DNA of 6,723 nt. Source: UBA993 sp964436815 (lineage in GTDB: Bacteria; Bacillota; Dethiobacteria; DTU022). The stretch's first letter is position 1. Every line of letters starts with the position of its first letter. Location: NCBI GenBank assembly GCA_964436815.1, contig CAYTER010000081.1, forward strand, positions 1-6,723, given 5' to 3'. The position numbers and the translations under genes were made by a program. Below, in pieces: positions 6,047 through 6,723 of this stretch. The notes below the pieces were generated by a model. The model saw nothing but the letters and a program-made list of their open reading frames with translations. It searched no databases and had not been told where the DNA came from.

Positions 6047-6723
6047 TAGCGCGCACCTCCGGTCAGCAGGGGATAACCTGCCGCTTCTCTCTGGTTCAGA
6101 TAACCTTCGGCGCAGAGCCGGGCCAGGTTGCGCACCCTGCCGATATAAGCCGCCCGTTCTGTAACGCTGATCGCCCCCCGGGCATCAAGCAGGTTAAAGG
6201 TATGCGAGCATTTAAGGATATAATCGTAGGCCGGGTAAACCAGGTTCAGTTCCAGCAGACGCCTGGCCTCTTTTTCATAGCTGCTGAAAAAACCGAACAG
6301 AAGCTCCAGGTCGGCATGATCGAAACTGTAGCTCGACTGCTCCCACTCCACCCGCTGAAAAACCTCTCCATAAGTGATCTTGCCGGTCCAAATCAGGTCA
6401 AAAACATTATCACAATCCTGCAGGTACATGGCGATCCGCTCGAGCCCATAGGTCAGTTCAACCGGTACCAGGTCCACGTCAAAACCGCCAACCTGCTGAA
6501 AATAGGTAAACTGGGTAATCTCCATCCCATCAAGCCAAACTTCCCAACCCAGACCCCAGGCGCCAAGGGTCGGCGCTTCCCAGTTATCTTCAACGAAACG
6601 GATGTCATGTTCCAGGGGATCTAAACCCAGAAAGGCCAGGCTGTCCAGGTACTGCTGCTGGATATCGGACGGAGTCGGCTTGATAATTACCTGGTACTGA
6701 TGATGCTGGTAGAGCCGGTTGGG
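6046..6723 (-). CDS. glyQ: Glycyl-tRNA synthetase alpha subunit, C-terminal 225 residues (5' end beyond window)
   Basis: This is the catalytic class II subunit of alpha2/beta2 glycyl-tRNA synthetase, which activates glycine with ATP. The reading frame stays open to the right edge, so the ATG at 6525 is internal. The visible part begins PNRLYQHHQYQVIIKP. It continues with the motif 2 region HDIRFVEDNWEAPTLGAWG, then WEVWLDGMEITQFTYFQQVGG, LTYGLERIAMY (the class II motif 3-type arginine is in this segment), WEQSSYSFDHAD and SHTFNLLDARGAISVTER, and ends GYPLLTGGAR. By alignment from memory with E. coli GlyQ (303 residues), about 70-75 N-terminal residues are missing, including the motif 1 region. 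The stop TAA shares one base with the glyS start. The upstream leader, where Firmicutes glyQS operons often carry a glycine T-box riboswitch, is outside the window and cannot be assessed. Confidence 0.97.
   Translation of the reverse strand, partial: PNRLYQHHQYQVIIKPTPSDIQQQYLDSLAFLGLDPLEHDIRFVEDNWEAPTLGAWGLGWEVWLDGMEITQFTYFQQVGGFDVDLVPVELTYGLERIAMYLQDCDNVFDLIWTGKITYGEVFQRVEWEQSSYSFDHADLELLFGFFSSYEKEARRLLELNLVYPAYDYILKCSHTFNLLDARGAISVTERAAYIGRVRNLARLCAEGYLNQREAAGYPLLTGGAR
6055..6060 (-). promoter_or_regulatory. Strong ribosome binding site GGAGGT for glyS
   Basis: GGAGGT lies in the last codons of glyQ, eight bases before the glyS ATG. With the TAATG stop/start overlap it supports coupled synthesis of the two subunits. 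Confidence 0.8.

Noticed and set aside
6046..6525. A complete short GlyQ-like protein starting at the ATG at 6525
   Set aside because: The frame stays open to the window edge, and the upstream 66 codons translate to conserved GlyQ sequence, so the ATG is internal.
6202..6624. Plus-strand 140-residue open frame inside glyQ
   Set aside because: It is antisense to the conserved catalytic region of GlyQ and has no recognisable features.

Overview
The window reads as ordinary core-genome DNA from a Gram-positive anaerobe of the Firmicutes, most likely the class Clostridia. The reasons are strong AGGAGG-type Shine-Dalgarno sites, frequent TTG and GTG starts, an alpha/beta glycyl-tRNA synthetase, a PDRP-type (Firmicutes) regulator directly beside pyruvate,phosphate dikinase, and an iron-sulfur/flavin oxidoreductase of the GltD-like type. 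Genus and species cannot be named from the sequence alone.

Every supported gene lies on the minus strand, so transcription runs from right to left. In transcription order: glyQ (6723 to 6046, 5' end outside the window) and glyS (6046 to 3971) overlap by one base. They encode the two subunits of tetrameric glycyl-tRNA synthetase. A 113-base gap (3858-3970) follows and holds a strong intrinsic terminator built from alternating CTGCCG/CGGCAG segments. Next come the PDRP regulator gene (3857 to 3033) and ppdK (3036 to 388), which overlap by four bases and are probably translationally coupled. A 106-base AT-rich gap (282-387) separates ppdK from the 5' end of an iron-sulfur/flavin oxidoreductase gene (281 to 1), which runs off the left edge.

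The genes form two functional blocks plus one partial gene. GlyQ and GlyS charge tRNA-Gly. PDRP uses ADP to phosphorylate a threonine next to the catalytic histidine of PPDK, turning it off, and reverses this phosphorolytically. PPDK interconverts pyruvate + ATP + Pi with PEP + AMP + PPi, so the pair controls flux at the pyruvate/PEP node. The left-edge gene probably moves electrons between NAD(P)H and iron-sulfur partners, but only its N-terminal cluster-binding domain is visible.

I found no mobile element, CRISPR array, RNA gene, prophage or defence gene, and no convincing undescribed system. The points most worth a second look are the multi-segment hairpin region between glyS and the PDRP gene, the run of non-ATG starts (three of the four visible), and the absence between glyS and PDRP of the ccpN gene found there in Bacillus subtilis.
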